From CALGFH01 sp036003705 (GTDB lineage: Bacteria; Actinomycetota; CALGFH01), in contig DASYSE010000100.1 in NCBI GenBank assembly GCA_036003705.1, positions 1 through 21,674 of the forward strand: a stretch of DNA of 21,674 nucleotides, read 5' to 3'. Shown here piece by piece: positions 1 through 7,066 of the stretch (position 1 is the stretch's first letter; each line of letters opens with the position of its first letter). The notes under the pieces were generated by a model that saw only the letters and a program-made list of their open reading frames with translations, did no database searches and was not told where the DNA came from. Position numbers and translations under genes: made by a program.

Positions 1-95
1 GCCGGTTACCTCCTGGGCGCCTCGTCGTATTACGCTTCAGCGGTCGTTCCGGCGACCATGAGCCTCACCGCTGCCGCGCACCACGGAGGTCGTGC

Positions 96-614
96 ATGGT
101 GCTCCCCGCGCTTGATGGCAAGACCCGCTGCCGTTGGGCCGCCACGGATCCGGTCCTCGCCACCTACCACGACAACGAATGGGGCGAGGCCCCGGTCGGC
201 GATGCCGGCTGGTTCGAGCGGCTGAGCCTGGAGGTCTTCCAGGCCGGCCTGTCCTGGCGCACCGTGCTGGCCAAGCGCGACGGCTTCCGCCGGGCCTTCC
301 ACGACTTCGAGCCCAAGATCGTCGCCGCCTTCACCGCCAAGGACGTGACCCTGGTGCTGCGCGACCCGGGCATCGTCCGCAACCGGGCCAAGGTGCTGGC
401 CACCATCGAGAACGCCAAGGTCGTGATCGCCCTGGCCGACGAGCACGGCTCCTTCAGCGACTGGGTCGCCGCCCAGCCCGACGACCTCGAGGGCCAGCAG
501 CGGGTCTACCGGCAGACCTTCCAGTTCGCCGGCCCCCAGGTGGTGGAGGCGTTCCTGCAGAGCGTCGGCCGGGTGCCGCCGCCCCACGAGCCGGGCTGCT
601 GGCGGCTGGGCTGA
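96..614 (+). CDS. tag: DNA-3-methyladenine glycosylase I
   Basis: Base-excision repair enzyme that removes 3-methyladenine from alkylated DNA in the cytoplasm. The 172-residue product has the Tag fold signature: an N-terminal RCRW with Cys12, the YHDNEWG motif at 24-30 with His25, the FQAGLSW segment and a C-terminal HEPGCW with His163 and Cys168. In E. coli Tag, two Cys and two His at these places bind a structural zinc; all four appear present here. It is slightly shorter than E. coli Tag (about 187 residues), mainly between the helical core and the C-terminal zinc ligands. The ATG was chosen because GGAGG lies 6 nt upstream (85-89). The stop lies only 4 nt from the stop of the convergent GNAT gene, so the two share a 3' boundary. 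Identification by motif; high confidence. Confidence 0.93.
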   Translation: MVLPALDGKTRCRWAATDPVLATYHDNEWGEAPVGDAGWFERLSLEVFQAGLSWRTVLAKRDGFRRAFHDFEPKIVAAFTAKDVTLVLRDPGIVRNRAKVLATIENAKVVIALADEHGSFSDWVAAQPDDLEGQQRVYRQTFQFAGPQVVEAFLQSVGRVPPPHEPGCWRLG

Positions 615-618
615 CCGG

Positions 619-1125
619 CTACAGCTCGGTGGCGTAGCCGAGGATCGTCAGGCCGGGGAGGCGGATGTCGCCCTCGGGTTCGCGCTCGAACCCGGCCCGC
701 TCGTACATGGCCTTGGCCGTCACCATCCATTCGGTGGTGTGGAGGGCCATGCGTCGCTTGCCCGCCGCCCGCGCCCGGGCCAGGCAGGCCTCGAACAGGG
801 CCCGGCCGACGCCGCGGCCGCGGGCCGCCGGGTCGACGGCCAGGAACCGGAACATGGCGTCCTCGGGCCGCCACTGCTCGGAGCCGGGGCCAAGGTACAG
901 CGTGACCGTCCCGACCACCGCTCCGTGGTGGTCGACCGCCACCAGCAGGGTGGCCTGGGCGGCCCGCCCGGCGGTGTCGGCCATCGACACCAGATAGCGC
1001 GCCCAGCTCGGCTGGAACGGATCGGCCGGGTCGTGGGGGGCGAACTCGGCGTTGGCGGCCACCGTCACCCGCCCCGCCGCCTCCACCTCCGCGCCCGTCC
1101 GGGCCTCACGGACCTCGACCGGCAT
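619..1125 (-). CDS. GNAT-family N-acetyltransferase
   Basis: A 168-residue single-domain GNAT protein that would transfer an acetyl group from acetyl-CoA to an unknown amine. The acetyl-CoA pyrophosphate-binding signature is clear: FLAVDPAARGRGVGRALFEA. It follows a beta strand (GAVVGTVTLYLG) and is followed by KRRMALHTTEWM and the AMYERAGFE helix typical of motif B. The reading frame stays open well upstream, but that part is low-complexity shadow of the neighbouring gene. I take the ATG at 1125 (MPVEVREAR) because homology-like sequence begins there; no strong ribosome site is visible. It starts 34 nt after the stop of the NYN gene on the same strand and may be co-transcribed. The substrate cannot be predicted. 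Confidence 0.85.
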   Translation of the reverse strand: MPVEVREARTGAEVEAAGRVTVAANAEFAPHDPADPFQPSWARYLVSMADTAGRAAQATLLVAVDHHGAVVGTVTLYLGPGSEQWRPEDAMFRFLAVDPAARGRGVGRALFEACLARARAAGKRRMALHTTEWMVTAKAMYERAGFEREPEGDIRLPGLTILGYATEL

Positions 1126-1159
1126 CGGCGAATCGGCCGCCCACGGTCGCGCCACCTGC

Positions 1160-2248
1160 TCAGTCAGGCACGTAGAGGAAATAGTCCCCTTCGGCGTCGT
1201 CCCACTCCATGTTGACGATGCCGTTGGCCGCGGCCGCCTTGACGAACTGCAGGAACCCCGAGTAGCCGAGGTCCTTCTCCGACCAGTTGGGGTCGCGCTT
1301 GCGCAACTGGTCCTTGAGCCCCGACAGGGGGACCTCTTCGTCGTCACCCTGCAGGTCGAGCAGGGTCTGGCGGAGCACGTCGAAGGCCTTGTCGCCCTGG
1401 CCGGCCTCGGGGAAGTCGACCGCCGGGTCGCCAGGGGCCTGGCCCTCGGTCAGGGCGATGATCCCGTTGCGTTCGGCCTGGCGCAGCAACTCCCTGAACG
1501 CGCGGAAGCCGTAGTCGGACTCGGCGAAGGTCGGGTCCTTGCGCAGCAGGGCCCGCTTGAGCGAGGACGCCAGCACCGGCTCGGCCCCGCTCTGCTTCAG
1601 CCCGGCCAGGGTCTGGGTGAGCTGGCGCTGCAGCTCCTGCAGGTCCCGCGCGCCGGTCGGGGTCTCGCCGCCGTCGTCCTTGCGCGGCTTGCTGGCCCTG
1701 CGGGGCGGCCGGCTGCCGCCGTTGCCCCCGGTGCCGGCCCCGCCTGTCTGCCGCTTGCCCTGGCGGACGGGCTCGCCCACCCCGGTCAGGCGGTCGTAGA
1801 ACAGGAACTCGTCGCAGGCGGGGGGGAGCAGGCTGGAGGTCGAGCCCTTCACCCCGATCCCGATGACCCGCCGGTTGAGGGCGCGCAGCGACGCCACCAG
1901 GGGCGTGAAGTCGGAGTCGCCGGAGGCGATCACGAAGGTGGAGACGAACCCCCGCTCGTAGGCCAGCGCGATCGCGTCGACGGCCAGCTTGATGTCGGCC
2001 GCGTTCTTGCGCACCGCCCCGGTCCGCTGGGGGATGTCGATCAGCTCGCAGTTGTGCTCGACCAGGGTGCGGCGGTCGCCGGCGAACAGGGTCCAGTCGG
2101 CGTAGGCCCGCCTGGCCACCACCCGGCCCCGCTCGGCCAGCGCGTCCATGATCGGGCCGATGTCGAAGCCACGGCCGATCTCCCGTGCGCCGATGACCAG
2201 GTTCTCGTGGTCGATGAACAGCGCGATGCGTTCTTCCTCGTCGGGCAT
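1160..2248 (-). CDS. NYN-domain nuclease with two OST-HTH/LOTUS domains
   Basis: A 362-residue, three-part protein. Residues 7-155 are a PIN-like NYN ribonuclease domain with the expected acidic metal-binding positions: LFIDHEN (Asp13), NAADIKLAVD (Asp85, Asp91) and IASGDSDF (Asp111, Asp113). A Gly/Arg/Lys-rich linker runs from about 163 to 195. Two copies of an OST-HTH/LOTUS-like winged-helix module follow, at about 202-268 and 287-362. They share the pattern L-K-R/Q-x-L-x-K/R-x-D-P-x-x-x-E-x-D-x-G-Y/F, ending in NGII or NGIV. Known members pair an RNA-cleaving NYN domain with RNA-binding LOTUS domains, so a cytoplasmic RNA-processing role is inferred; the target is unknown. A TAGTGT hexamer ends 6 nt before the ATG and no Shine-Dalgarno is visible, so the transcript is probably leaderless. 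Confidence 0.88.
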   Translation of the reverse strand: MPDEEERIALFIDHENLVIGAREIGRGFDIGPIMDALAERGRVVARRAYADWTLFAGDRRTLVEHNCELIDIPQRTGAVRKNAADIKLAVDAIALAYERGFVSTFVIASGDSDFTPLVASLRALNRRVIGIGVKGSTSSLLPPACDEFLFYDRLTGVGEPVRQGKRQTGGAGTGGNGGSRPPRRASKPRKDDGGETPTGARDLQELQRQLTQTLAGLKQSGAEPVLASSLKRALLRKDPTFAESDYGFRAFRELLRQAERNGIIALTEGQAPGDPAVDFPEAGQGDKAFDVLRQTLLDLQGDDEEVPLSGLKDQLRKRDPNWSEKDLGYSGFLQFVKAAAANGIVNMEWDDAEGDYFLYVPD

Positions 2249-2254
2249 GGGCCA

Positions 2255-2260
2255 ACACTA
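2255..2260 (-). promoter_or_regulatory. Putative -10 box for a leaderless NYN-gene transcript
   Basis: Minus-strand TAGTGT matches the actinobacterial TANNNT -10 pattern and ends 6 nt before the ATG at 2248. This would place transcription start at or next to the start codon. No ribosome-binding site precedes the gene. Inferred from spacing only. Confidence 0.45.
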
Positions 2261-2314
2261 CGCCGGAACCCGGGCCCGTGCCCACGACCGACGCCAGCAG
2301 CTGGAGGAACGCCG

Positions 2315-2392
2315 GTGCCGTCGCGGGTGTGCGTGGTCGGGGCTGGCTTCGCCGGGCTGGCCGCGGCCCGCCAGGCACGCCCGCGACCTCCT
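2315..2392 (+). pseudogene. 5' remnant of an FAD/NAD(P)-binding oxidoreductase
   Basis: A GGAGGA ribosome site (2303-2308) is followed 6 nt later by GTG. The reading frame gives VPSRVCVVGAGFAGLAAARQ, a beta-strand/GxGxxG/helix dinucleotide-binding fingerprint of the kind that opens amine oxidase- and phytoene desaturase-like flavoproteins. After the AAAR of the first helix the similarity stops. The frame continues into the antisense of the PPOX gene without the expected second strand ending in an acidic residue or the GGR motif. I read this as the surviving start of a flavoprotein gene whose remainder was deleted or replaced; the breakpoint lies between about 2362 and 2392. The frame stays open downstream only because GC-rich DNA lacks stops. 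The exact family is not recoverable. Confidence 0.55.
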
Positions 2393-2806
2393 TCAGCGTT
2401 GCGAGGGGAAGACCCGCTGGGGGGTGAGCACATAGACCAGGCGGCGTTCGGCGACCATGGCCGCCCGGTAGACCTCCAGGTCGTCGGGGTCGCGGCCGGT
2501 GGCCGCCCGGTACAGGCGCAGGTTGTCGTCGACGCGGTTGTCGCGGCGGATCTCCACCGGCCCGCCGACGGTCAGCCACTCCCCCCAGAAGCCCTTGGTC
2601 AGCACCGTGAGGCTGGCGTACGGCCGGGCATCCAGGTAGCGGGTGCGCGTCCGTAGATCGGTGCCCGAGCTCCACAGCCGCCCGTCGATCAGGGCGCACA
2701 GCACCGGCACCGCGTGGGGCCGGCCGTGGTCGTCGACGGTCGACATCACGGCGCTGTGGTTGGCCTGGAGGAAGGCTCGCTGCTGCTCGGACAGGACCTC
2801 GGCCAT
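2393..2806 (-). CDS. PPOX-class (pyridoxamine-phosphate-oxidase-like) split-barrel protein, probably F420- or flavin-dependent
   Basis: A 137-residue protein of the FMN-binding split-barrel superfamily. It opens with a helix (LSEQQRAFLQANHSAVMSTV). Strand motifs follow: DDHGRPHAVPVLCALIDGRLWSS in two strands, TRTRYLDARPYASLTVL, and a later GEWLTVGGPVEIRRD strand with basic residues near the presumed cofactor phosphate. This layout matches the small actinobacterial PPOX-class proteins that use F420 or flavin to reduce diverse substrates; which cofactor it binds cannot be read from the sequence. The frame extends upstream, but the ATG at 2806 has GGAGGAG just before it and is the natural start. 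It follows aroA by 61 nt on the same strand and may be the last gene of the leuCD-aroA transcript. Confidence 0.82.
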   Translation of the reverse strand: MAEVLSEQQRAFLQANHSAVMSTVDDHGRPHAVPVLCALIDGRLWSSGTDLRTRTRYLDARPYASLTVLTKGFWGEWLTVGGPVEIRRDNRVDDNLRLYRAATGRDPDDLEVYRAAMVAERRLVYVLTPQRVFPSQR

Positions 2807-2867
2807 GCTGCTCCTCCGCGGTCGGTCGGAGGGACGCCGGCGGTGGCGCCCTGGCGGCTGGGGACGG

Positions 2868-4247
2868 CTACTGTACCCGGCCGGGGTGGGCCCGCCAGCC
2901 GAGCCCGGCCGCGGCCAGGTCGCGCCAGAAGCCAGGGTAGGTCTTGGCGACGCATCCGGGATCATCGATCACCACCCCGGGCACACGGGCGGCGACCGCG
3001 GCCAGGGCCATGGCCATGCGGTGGTCGCCGTGGGTGGCGAGCCGGGCCGGGCGCAGCCCCTGGGGGCCGGCGCCGCGCACCACCAGCCCGCCGGCCAGCT
3101 CCTGGACGGCAACGCCGAGCTTGGCCAGCTCGGCGGCGAGGGCGGCCAGGCGGTCGGTCTCGTGGCCGCGGGTGACCGCGGCCCCGCGGATGCGGGAGGT
3201 GCCGCTGGCCAGCGCGGCCAGGGCGGCGACGGTGGTGACCTGGTCGGGCATGGCGGCCAGGTCGGCGTCGACCGGGTCAAGGGCCTCCGGGCCGCGCACC
3301 GTCACCGCCGGCCCGTCCCTGGTCACGGTGGCGCCCATCGCCTCCAGCAGCGCCGGCAGGGCGGCGTCGGGCTGCAACGTGCCCGGGGTGGTGTTGGTCA
3401 CGGTGACGCTGCCGCCGGTGGCGGCGGCGAGGGCGAACAGGTGGGCGGCGGCGCTGGCGTCATACTCGACCTGCAGGTCGACGGACCGGTAGGGCCGGCC
3501 GGCCTCGACCAGCCAGGCGGCCGGGCCGACCGGTTCGACGGCGGCGCCGAAGTCGCGCATCAGGGCGGCGGTGAGCTCGACGTAGGACCCGGCGCCCAGC
3601 CGCTCGGCCCGCAGCAGCACCGGACGGCGGGCGTAGGGGGCGACCAGCAGCACGGCGCTGGCGAACTGGCTGGAGGCCCCGGCGTCCACCGTCGCCTGGC
3701 CACCGGCAAGGCCACCCCCGGCCGCGGTCACCGGCGGCAGGCCGCCGCCGGCATCGGTGACGTCGGCGCCGAGCGCCCGCAGGGCCTCCACCAGCGGCCC
3801 GACCGGGCGGCGGAGCAGCGGCGGCTGGCCCGTCACGGTCGCCCCGCCGGGGGTGAGGGTGGCCACCGCGGCCAGGAACCGCATGGTGGTGCCGGACTGC
3901 CGGGCGTCCAGGGCCCTGTCCGGGCTGGTCAGCCGGCCCCCGTTCCCCCGGACGGTCCAGCCGTGGAAGCCGGCTGGGCCGGGAGCAGGGTGGCTGGCGG
4001 CATCGGCCTGGTGCGGGACCGTGTCGATGGTAGCGCCCAGGTCGGCAAGGGCGGAGGCCATGGCCTCGGCGTCGTCGCTGGGCTGGGCGCCGTGCAGGCG
4101 GCTGGTCCCCTCGGCGAGGGCGGCGCAGAGCAGCGCCCGGTTGGTGATGCTCTTGCTGGCCGGGGCGGCCAGTCGCAGCCAGACCGGACCGGCCGGGCGG
4201 AGCTCAAGGGCGGCCGGGAACGGCTCCCCTGCGGCCTGCTCAGCCAC
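2868..4247 (-). CDS. aroA: 3-phosphoshikimate 1-carboxyvinyltransferase (EPSP synthase)
   Basis: Sixth step of the shikimate pathway: joins phosphoenolpyruvate to shikimate-3-phosphate. The 459-residue product shows the substrate-binding landmarks of EPSP synthases: ASKSITNRALL near the N-terminus, QSGTTMRFL, the second-domain ASSQFASAVLL, MPDQVTTVAALA, GHETDRLAAL, HGDHRMAMALA and CVAKTYPGFW. The usual GNxGT motif reads RQSGT here, so the Gly and Asn before SGT are replaced; the motif is variable in actinobacterial enzymes. HETDR replaces KETDR, again as I recall from actinobacterial homologues. Start: I chose GTG at 4247, which overlaps the end of leuD by 8 nt. This gives a normal N-terminus and implies translational coupling; the open frame further upstream is Pro-rich leuD shadow. 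Linking aroA to leuCD places aromatic and leucine synthesis under one transcript. Confidence 0.93.
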   Translation of the reverse strand: MAEQAAGEPFPAALELRPAGPVWLRLAAPASKSITNRALLCAALAEGTSRLHGAQPSDDAEAMASALADLGATIDTVPHQADAASHPAPGPAGFHGWTVRGNGGRLTSPDRALDARQSGTTMRFLAAVATLTPGGATVTGQPPLLRRPVGPLVEALRALGADVTDAGGGLPPVTAAGGGLAGGQATVDAGASSQFASAVLLVAPYARRPVLLRAERLGAGSYVELTAALMRDFGAAVEPVGPAAWLVEAGRPYRSVDLQVEYDASAAAHLFALAAATGGSVTVTNTTPGTLQPDAALPALLEAMGATVTRDGPAVTVRGPEALDPVDADLAAMPDQVTTVAALAALASGTSRIRGAAVTRGHETDRLAALAAELAKLGVAVQELAGGLVVRGAGPQGLRPARLATHGDHRMAMALAAVAARVPGVVIDDPGCVAKTYPGFWRDLAAAGLGWRAHPGRVQ

Positions 4248-4866
4248 CCCAGGCGGGGGTGGTGGTGTCGACCCGGGCCGGGTGGGCGTCCTCATAGGCG
4301 GCGACCGCGGCGCCGTGGGAGAGCAGGTAGCCGAGCTCGTCGGTGCCGTCCAGCAGCATCTGGCGGGCGAACGGGTCGACCGCGAACCCGACCGTCCGGC
4401 CGCCGGGCAGGGTCACCGTCTCGGATTCCAGATCCACGGTCACCTGCGCGTCCGGGTCGGCCTGGACGGCTGCGGCCAGCTCGGCGTGGGCCTCGGCCGG
4501 CAGCTCGACCGGGAGCAGCCCGTTCTTGAGGGCGTTGTTGCGGAAGATGTCGGCGAACAGGGGGGCGAGCACGGCCCGGAAGCCGAATGCCCGCAGCGCC
4601 CAGGCGGCATGCTCCCTGGAGGACCCGGAGCCGAAGTTGGCTCCGGCCAGCAGGACCGCCCGGCCGGCCATCTCCGGCCGGTTGAGGACGAAGCCCTCCC
4701 TGGGCTGGCCGTCGGCGTCGTAGCGCCAGTCGGCGAACAGCCCCTCGCCCAGCCCGGCCTTGTCGGTGCCCTTGAGGAACCGCGCCGGGATGATCTGGTC
4801 GGTGTCGACGTTGTCGGCCGGCAGCGGCATCAGCCGGCTGGTGAAGGGTCGCAGCGGCTCGGCCAC
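4240..4866 (-). CDS. leuD: 3-isopropylmalate dehydratase small subunit
   Basis: Small subunit of isopropylmalate isomerase, which with LeuC converts 2-isopropylmalate to 3-isopropylmalate in leucine synthesis. The 208-residue length is typical. Diagnostic segments are DNVDTDQIIPARFLK near the N-terminus, GANFGSGSSREHAAWAL (the swivel-domain loop), AFGFRAVLAPLFADIFRNNALKNG, and ELPAEAHAEL in the C-terminal half. The start is GTG at 4866, 2 nt downstream of the leuC stop, so the two subunits are almost certainly translated together. The 3' end overlaps aroA. No anomaly seen. Confidence 0.95.
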   Translation of the reverse strand: MAEPLRPFTSRLMPLPADNVDTDQIIPARFLKGTDKAGLGEGLFADWRYDADGQPREGFVLNRPEMAGRAVLLAGANFGSGSSREHAAWALRAFGFRAVLAPLFADIFRNNALKNGLLPVELPAEAHAELAAAVQADPDAQVTVDLESETVTLPGGRTVGFAVDPFARQMLLDGTDELGYLLSHGAAVAAYEDAHPARVDTTTPAWGG

Positions 4867-4868
4867 CC

Positions 4869-6332
4869 CTACACCCCCCGCTCCACCAGCGGGCGGGCGT
4901 CGGCGATCCGGCCGGCGATGGCCGAGGCGGCCGCGGTCAGGGGGCTGGCCAGGAAGGTGCGCCCGCCGGCGCCCTGGCGGCCCTCGAAGTTACGGTTGGA
5001 GGTCGACACCGCGTACTGGCCTGGGCCGAGCTGGTCGCCGTTCATGGCCAGGCACATCGAGCAGCCGGCCTCCCGCCACTCGGCCCCGGCGGCCCGGAAC
5101 ACCTCGGCCAGCCCCTCGGCCTCGGCCTGCCGCTTGACGTCCTGGGACCCGGGCACCACCAGCACCCGGACCCCGGGATCGACCCGCCGGCCGCGCAGCA
5201 GCTGGGCCGCCTGGCGCAGGTCGGAGATCCGCGAGTTGGTGCAGGAGCCGATGAAGACCACGTCCACCGGACGGCCAAGCAGCGGCTCGCCCGGGCGCAG
5301 GTCCATGTAGGCCAGCGCCTTGGCCAGGGCCCGCCTGGCCGCCGGGTCGCCGGCATGGTCGGGGTCGGGCACCCGCCCCGAGATCGGCAGGCCCATGCCC
5401 GGGTTGGTGCCGTAGGTGACCATCGGCTCCAGCCGGCCCGCGTCAAGGGTGACCGAGCGGTCGAAGCTGGCGCCGTCGTCGCCCGGCAGGGTGCGCCAGT
5501 CGGCCAGCGCCGCCTCCCAGTCGGCACCCCGGGGTGCGTAGGGCCGGCCGGCCGTGTACTCGAAGGTGGTGTCGTCGGGGGCGACCATGCCCGCCCTGGC
5601 CCCGCCCTCGATGGACATGTTGCAGATGGTCATCCGCTGCTCCATCGACAGGGCGCGGATGGCCGGGCCGGTGTACTCGAACACGTGCCCGGTGCCGGCC
5701 CCGACCCCGATCCGGGCCAGCAGGGCCAGGATCACGTCCTTGGCCGTCACCCCGGCGGCCAGGCGCCCCTCGACCCGGACCTCGAAGGTCTTCGGCCGCC
5801 GCTGGAGCAGGGTCTGGGTGGCCAGCACGTGCTCGACCTCGCTGGTGCCGATGCCGAAGGCCAGGGCCCCGGAGGCGCCGTGGGTCGCGGTGTGGGAGTC
5901 GCCGCAGACGATCGTCATGCCCGGCTGGGTGAGGCCCAGCTCGGGCCCGATCACGTGGACGATGCCCTGGTGGGGGCTGTCCATGCCGTGCAGCGGGATG
6001 CCGTGCTCGGCGCAGTTGCGTTCCAGCCGCTCGACCTGGGCCCTGGCCAGGTCGTCGACGATGGGCAGGGAGCGGTCGGAGGTCGGCACCGAGTGGTCGG
6101 CGGTGGCCAGGGTCAGGTCGGGCCGGCGGACCTTGAGGCCGCGGGCGGCCAGGCCGGCGAAGGCCTGCGGCGAGGTCACCTCGTGGACCAGGTGGAGGTC
6201 GACGTAGAGCACGGCCGGCAGGCCGGGCGGCTCCGCCACCACGTGGCGGTCCCAGACCTTGGCGAGCAGGGTGCGTGGGGCGGGCTCATCAACCTTGGCG
6301 GCACTAGCCGCCACCTGCCACTGCTCGTCCAT
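4869..6332 (-). CDS. leuC: 3-isopropylmalate dehydratase large subunit
   Basis: Catalytic [4Fe-4S] subunit of isopropylmalate isomerase, of the aconitase superfamily. At 487 residues it is slightly long because of about 18 extra N-terminal residues before PRTLLAKVWDRH. The cluster ligands are visible as GSCTNSR (Cys364) and GCSMCLAMN (Cys424, Cys427). Other family marks are YVDLHLVHEVTSPQAF, ATADHSVPT, CGDSHTATHGA and FGIGTSEVEHVLATQTL. ATG at 6332 is used; a weak GAGG lies about 9 nt upstream. It heads the leuC-leuD-aroA cluster. Its upstream region carries two perfect dyads (see the entries at 6354-6372 and 6381-6413). No LtbR/IclR-type regulator or leader-peptide gene is evident next to it. 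Confidence 0.95.
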   Translation of the reverse strand: MDEQWQVAASAAKVDEPAPRTLLAKVWDRHVVAEPPGLPAVLYVDLHLVHEVTSPQAFAGLAARGLKVRRPDLTLATADHSVPTSDRSLPIVDDLARAQVERLERNCAEHGIPLHGMDSPHQGIVHVIGPELGLTQPGMTIVCGDSHTATHGASGALAFGIGTSEVEHVLATQTLLQRRPKTFEVRVEGRLAAGVTAKDVILALLARIGVGAGTGHVFEYTGPAIRALSMEQRMTICNMSIEGGARAGMVAPDDTTFEYTAGRPYAPRGADWEAALADWRTLPGDDGASFDRSVTLDAGRLEPMVTYGTNPGMGLPISGRVPDPDHAGDPAARRALAKALAYMDLRPGEPLLGRPVDVVFIGSCTNSRISDLRQAAQLLRGRRVDPGVRVLVVPGSQDVKRQAEAEGLAEVFRAAGAEWREAGCSMCLAMNGDQLGPGQYAVSTSNRNFEGRQGAGGRTFLASPLTAAASAIAGRIADARPLVERGV

Positions 6333-6353
6333 GGGCTGGCACCTCGGGTCGGT

Positions 6354-6372
6354 CCGGGCGCGTCGCGCCCGG
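6354..6372 (-). promoter_or_regulatory. GC-rich hairpin in the leuC leader
   Basis: A perfect 7-bp inverted repeat (CCGGGCG, 5-nt loop, CGCCCGG) lies 22-40 nt upstream of the leuC ATG. If transcription starts near 6401 it would fold in the 5' leader. There is no U-tract, so it is not a classic terminator. It may be an attenuator, a stability element or an operator. Confidence 0.35.
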
Positions 6373-6380
6373 CGCGGGGG

Positions 6381-6413
6381 ATGGGCGGACGTCGTCGTCA
6401 GCCGCCCATGGTA
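6381..6413 (-). promoter_or_regulatory. leuC -10 candidate overlapped by an 8-bp inverted repeat
   Basis: On the minus strand TACCAT (6413-6408) fits the TANNNT -10 pattern. A perfect dyad overlaps it: ATGGGCGG (6381-6388) and CCGCCCAT (6402-6409), separated by 13 nt. The dyad would cover the -10 box and the first transcribed bases, a position suited to a repressor. No regulator gene is adjacent, so the binding protein is unknown. Confidence 0.4.
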
Positions 6414-6445
6414 GCCGAGCAGGCCGCCGGAGGGTGGATCGCGGA

Positions 6446-6474
6446 TTGGCGTTCCGCGCCAGGATCTGTATATG
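6446..6474 (+). promoter_or_regulatory. Putative promoter of the membrane-protein gene at 6521
   Basis: TTGGCG (6446-6451), a 17-nt spacer, and TATATG (6469-6474), both 4/6 matches to the housekeeping sigma consensus. The predicted start near 6481 falls at a GGAACGTTCC palindrome. Confidence 0.45.
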
Positions 6475-6482
6475 GTTCGTCG

Positions 6483-6492
6483 GGAACGTTCC
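6483..6492. promoter_or_regulatory. Palindrome GGAACGTTCC at the predicted transcription start
   Basis: A perfect 10-bp palindrome within CGGGAACGTTCCGG, just downstream of the -10 box at 6469-6474. It sits where an operator would be expected. Its short length means chance cannot be excluded. Confidence 0.3.
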
Positions 6493-6520
6493 GGTTGACC
6501 GATGAGGGGGGGTTCGGGTC

Positions 6521-7066
6521 GTGCGTGCGATCCGCCGGGGATGGGGGGAGCTGAGGCTCGACTGGCGGGCCGGCCTGCGCCGCCTGCCGTTCTTCACCCA
6601 GAAGACGGCCGTGCTGCTGGTCGGGGTGCTGGTCGCGACCCTGGCCCTGCTCGGCGGCGTGGTCGCCCTGATCGGCTCGCCCTGGTCGGCCGGTCCCACC
6701 CAGCTGGTCCCTGGCGGGCAGGCCGGCGAGAGGCCGTCACCCCGACCGGCAACCGGCGACCGGGGCACCGGGCCCGCCGGTGCCGCCACCAGAACGGGAA
6801 GCCCCTCCGGGGCGCCCGGCCAGGCGGCCTCCGCCGGGCCCGCCGCCGAAGCTCTGGTTGGTGGCGGCCGCGAGGCCACCGGGTCGCGGGAGCCCGGTGG
6901 CACGGCCACCGAGCCACAAGGGTCCGGCGGTGCGGCCGGCGCGGGCGCCGGGGGCCCGCCGGCCGCACCGCCGACCACCTCACCGCCGACCACCACCACC
7001 CCCAACGGCCCCCTGCCGCCGCTGGACGACCTGCTGGGCCCGGTCGTCTCCACCCTCCTGCCCTAG
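6521..7066 (+). CDS. Single-pass membrane protein with Pro/Gly/Ala/Thr-rich extracytoplasmic region
   Basis: Not recognised as a named family. The 181-residue product begins with a basic, aromatic segment (RRGWGELRLDWRAGLRRLPFF). One hydrophobic helix follows at about 29-51 (AVLLVGVLVATLALLGGVVAL). The rest, 52-181, is low-complexity and rich in Gly, Ala, Pro and Thr, ending with PPTTSPPTTTT and a short Leu/Pro-rich tail. By the positive-inside rule the tail would be outside; such tails often span the cell wall. GTG at 6521 is preceded by a G-rich GATGAGGGGGG stretch that may serve as ribosome site. It is divergent from leuC. Its stop codon lies in the first unit of a 14-bp tandem repeat, so the C-terminus ends exactly where the repeat begins. 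The gene is likely real because of the promoter, start and helix, but function is unknown. Confidence 0.65.
   Translation: MRAIRRGWGELRLDWRAGLRRLPFFTQKTAVLLVGVLVATLALLGGVVALIGSPWSAGPTQLVPGGQAGERPSPRPATGDRGTGPAGAATRTGSPSGAPGQAASAGPAAEALVGGGREATGSREPGGTATEPQGSGGAAGAGAGGPPAAPPTTSPPTTTTPNGPLPPLDDLLGPVVSTLLP

Noticed and set aside
30..587. Minus-strand open frame opposite tag
   Set aside because: The opposite strand encodes Tag with all zinc ligands; this frame is a Gly/Leu/Val-rich shadow.
671..696. Hairpin CGGGTTCG/CGAACCCG inside the GNAT gene
   Set aside because: It lies within well-supported coding sequence and a palindrome of this size is expected occasionally at this GC content.
2247..2390. 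Minus-strand reading frame with an AGGAGG and GTG just after the PPOX stop
   Set aside because: The predicted peptide is Pro/Arg/Gly-rich without a recognisable motif and runs into the NYN gene in the wrong frame. The plus strand of the same DNA encodes a clear Rossmann fingerprint, which I preferred.
2643..4529. A 628-codon plus-strand open frame opposite aroA and leuD
   Set aside because: Low-complexity Gly/Gln/Arg/His composition and complete overlap with two motif-rich genes on the other strand.
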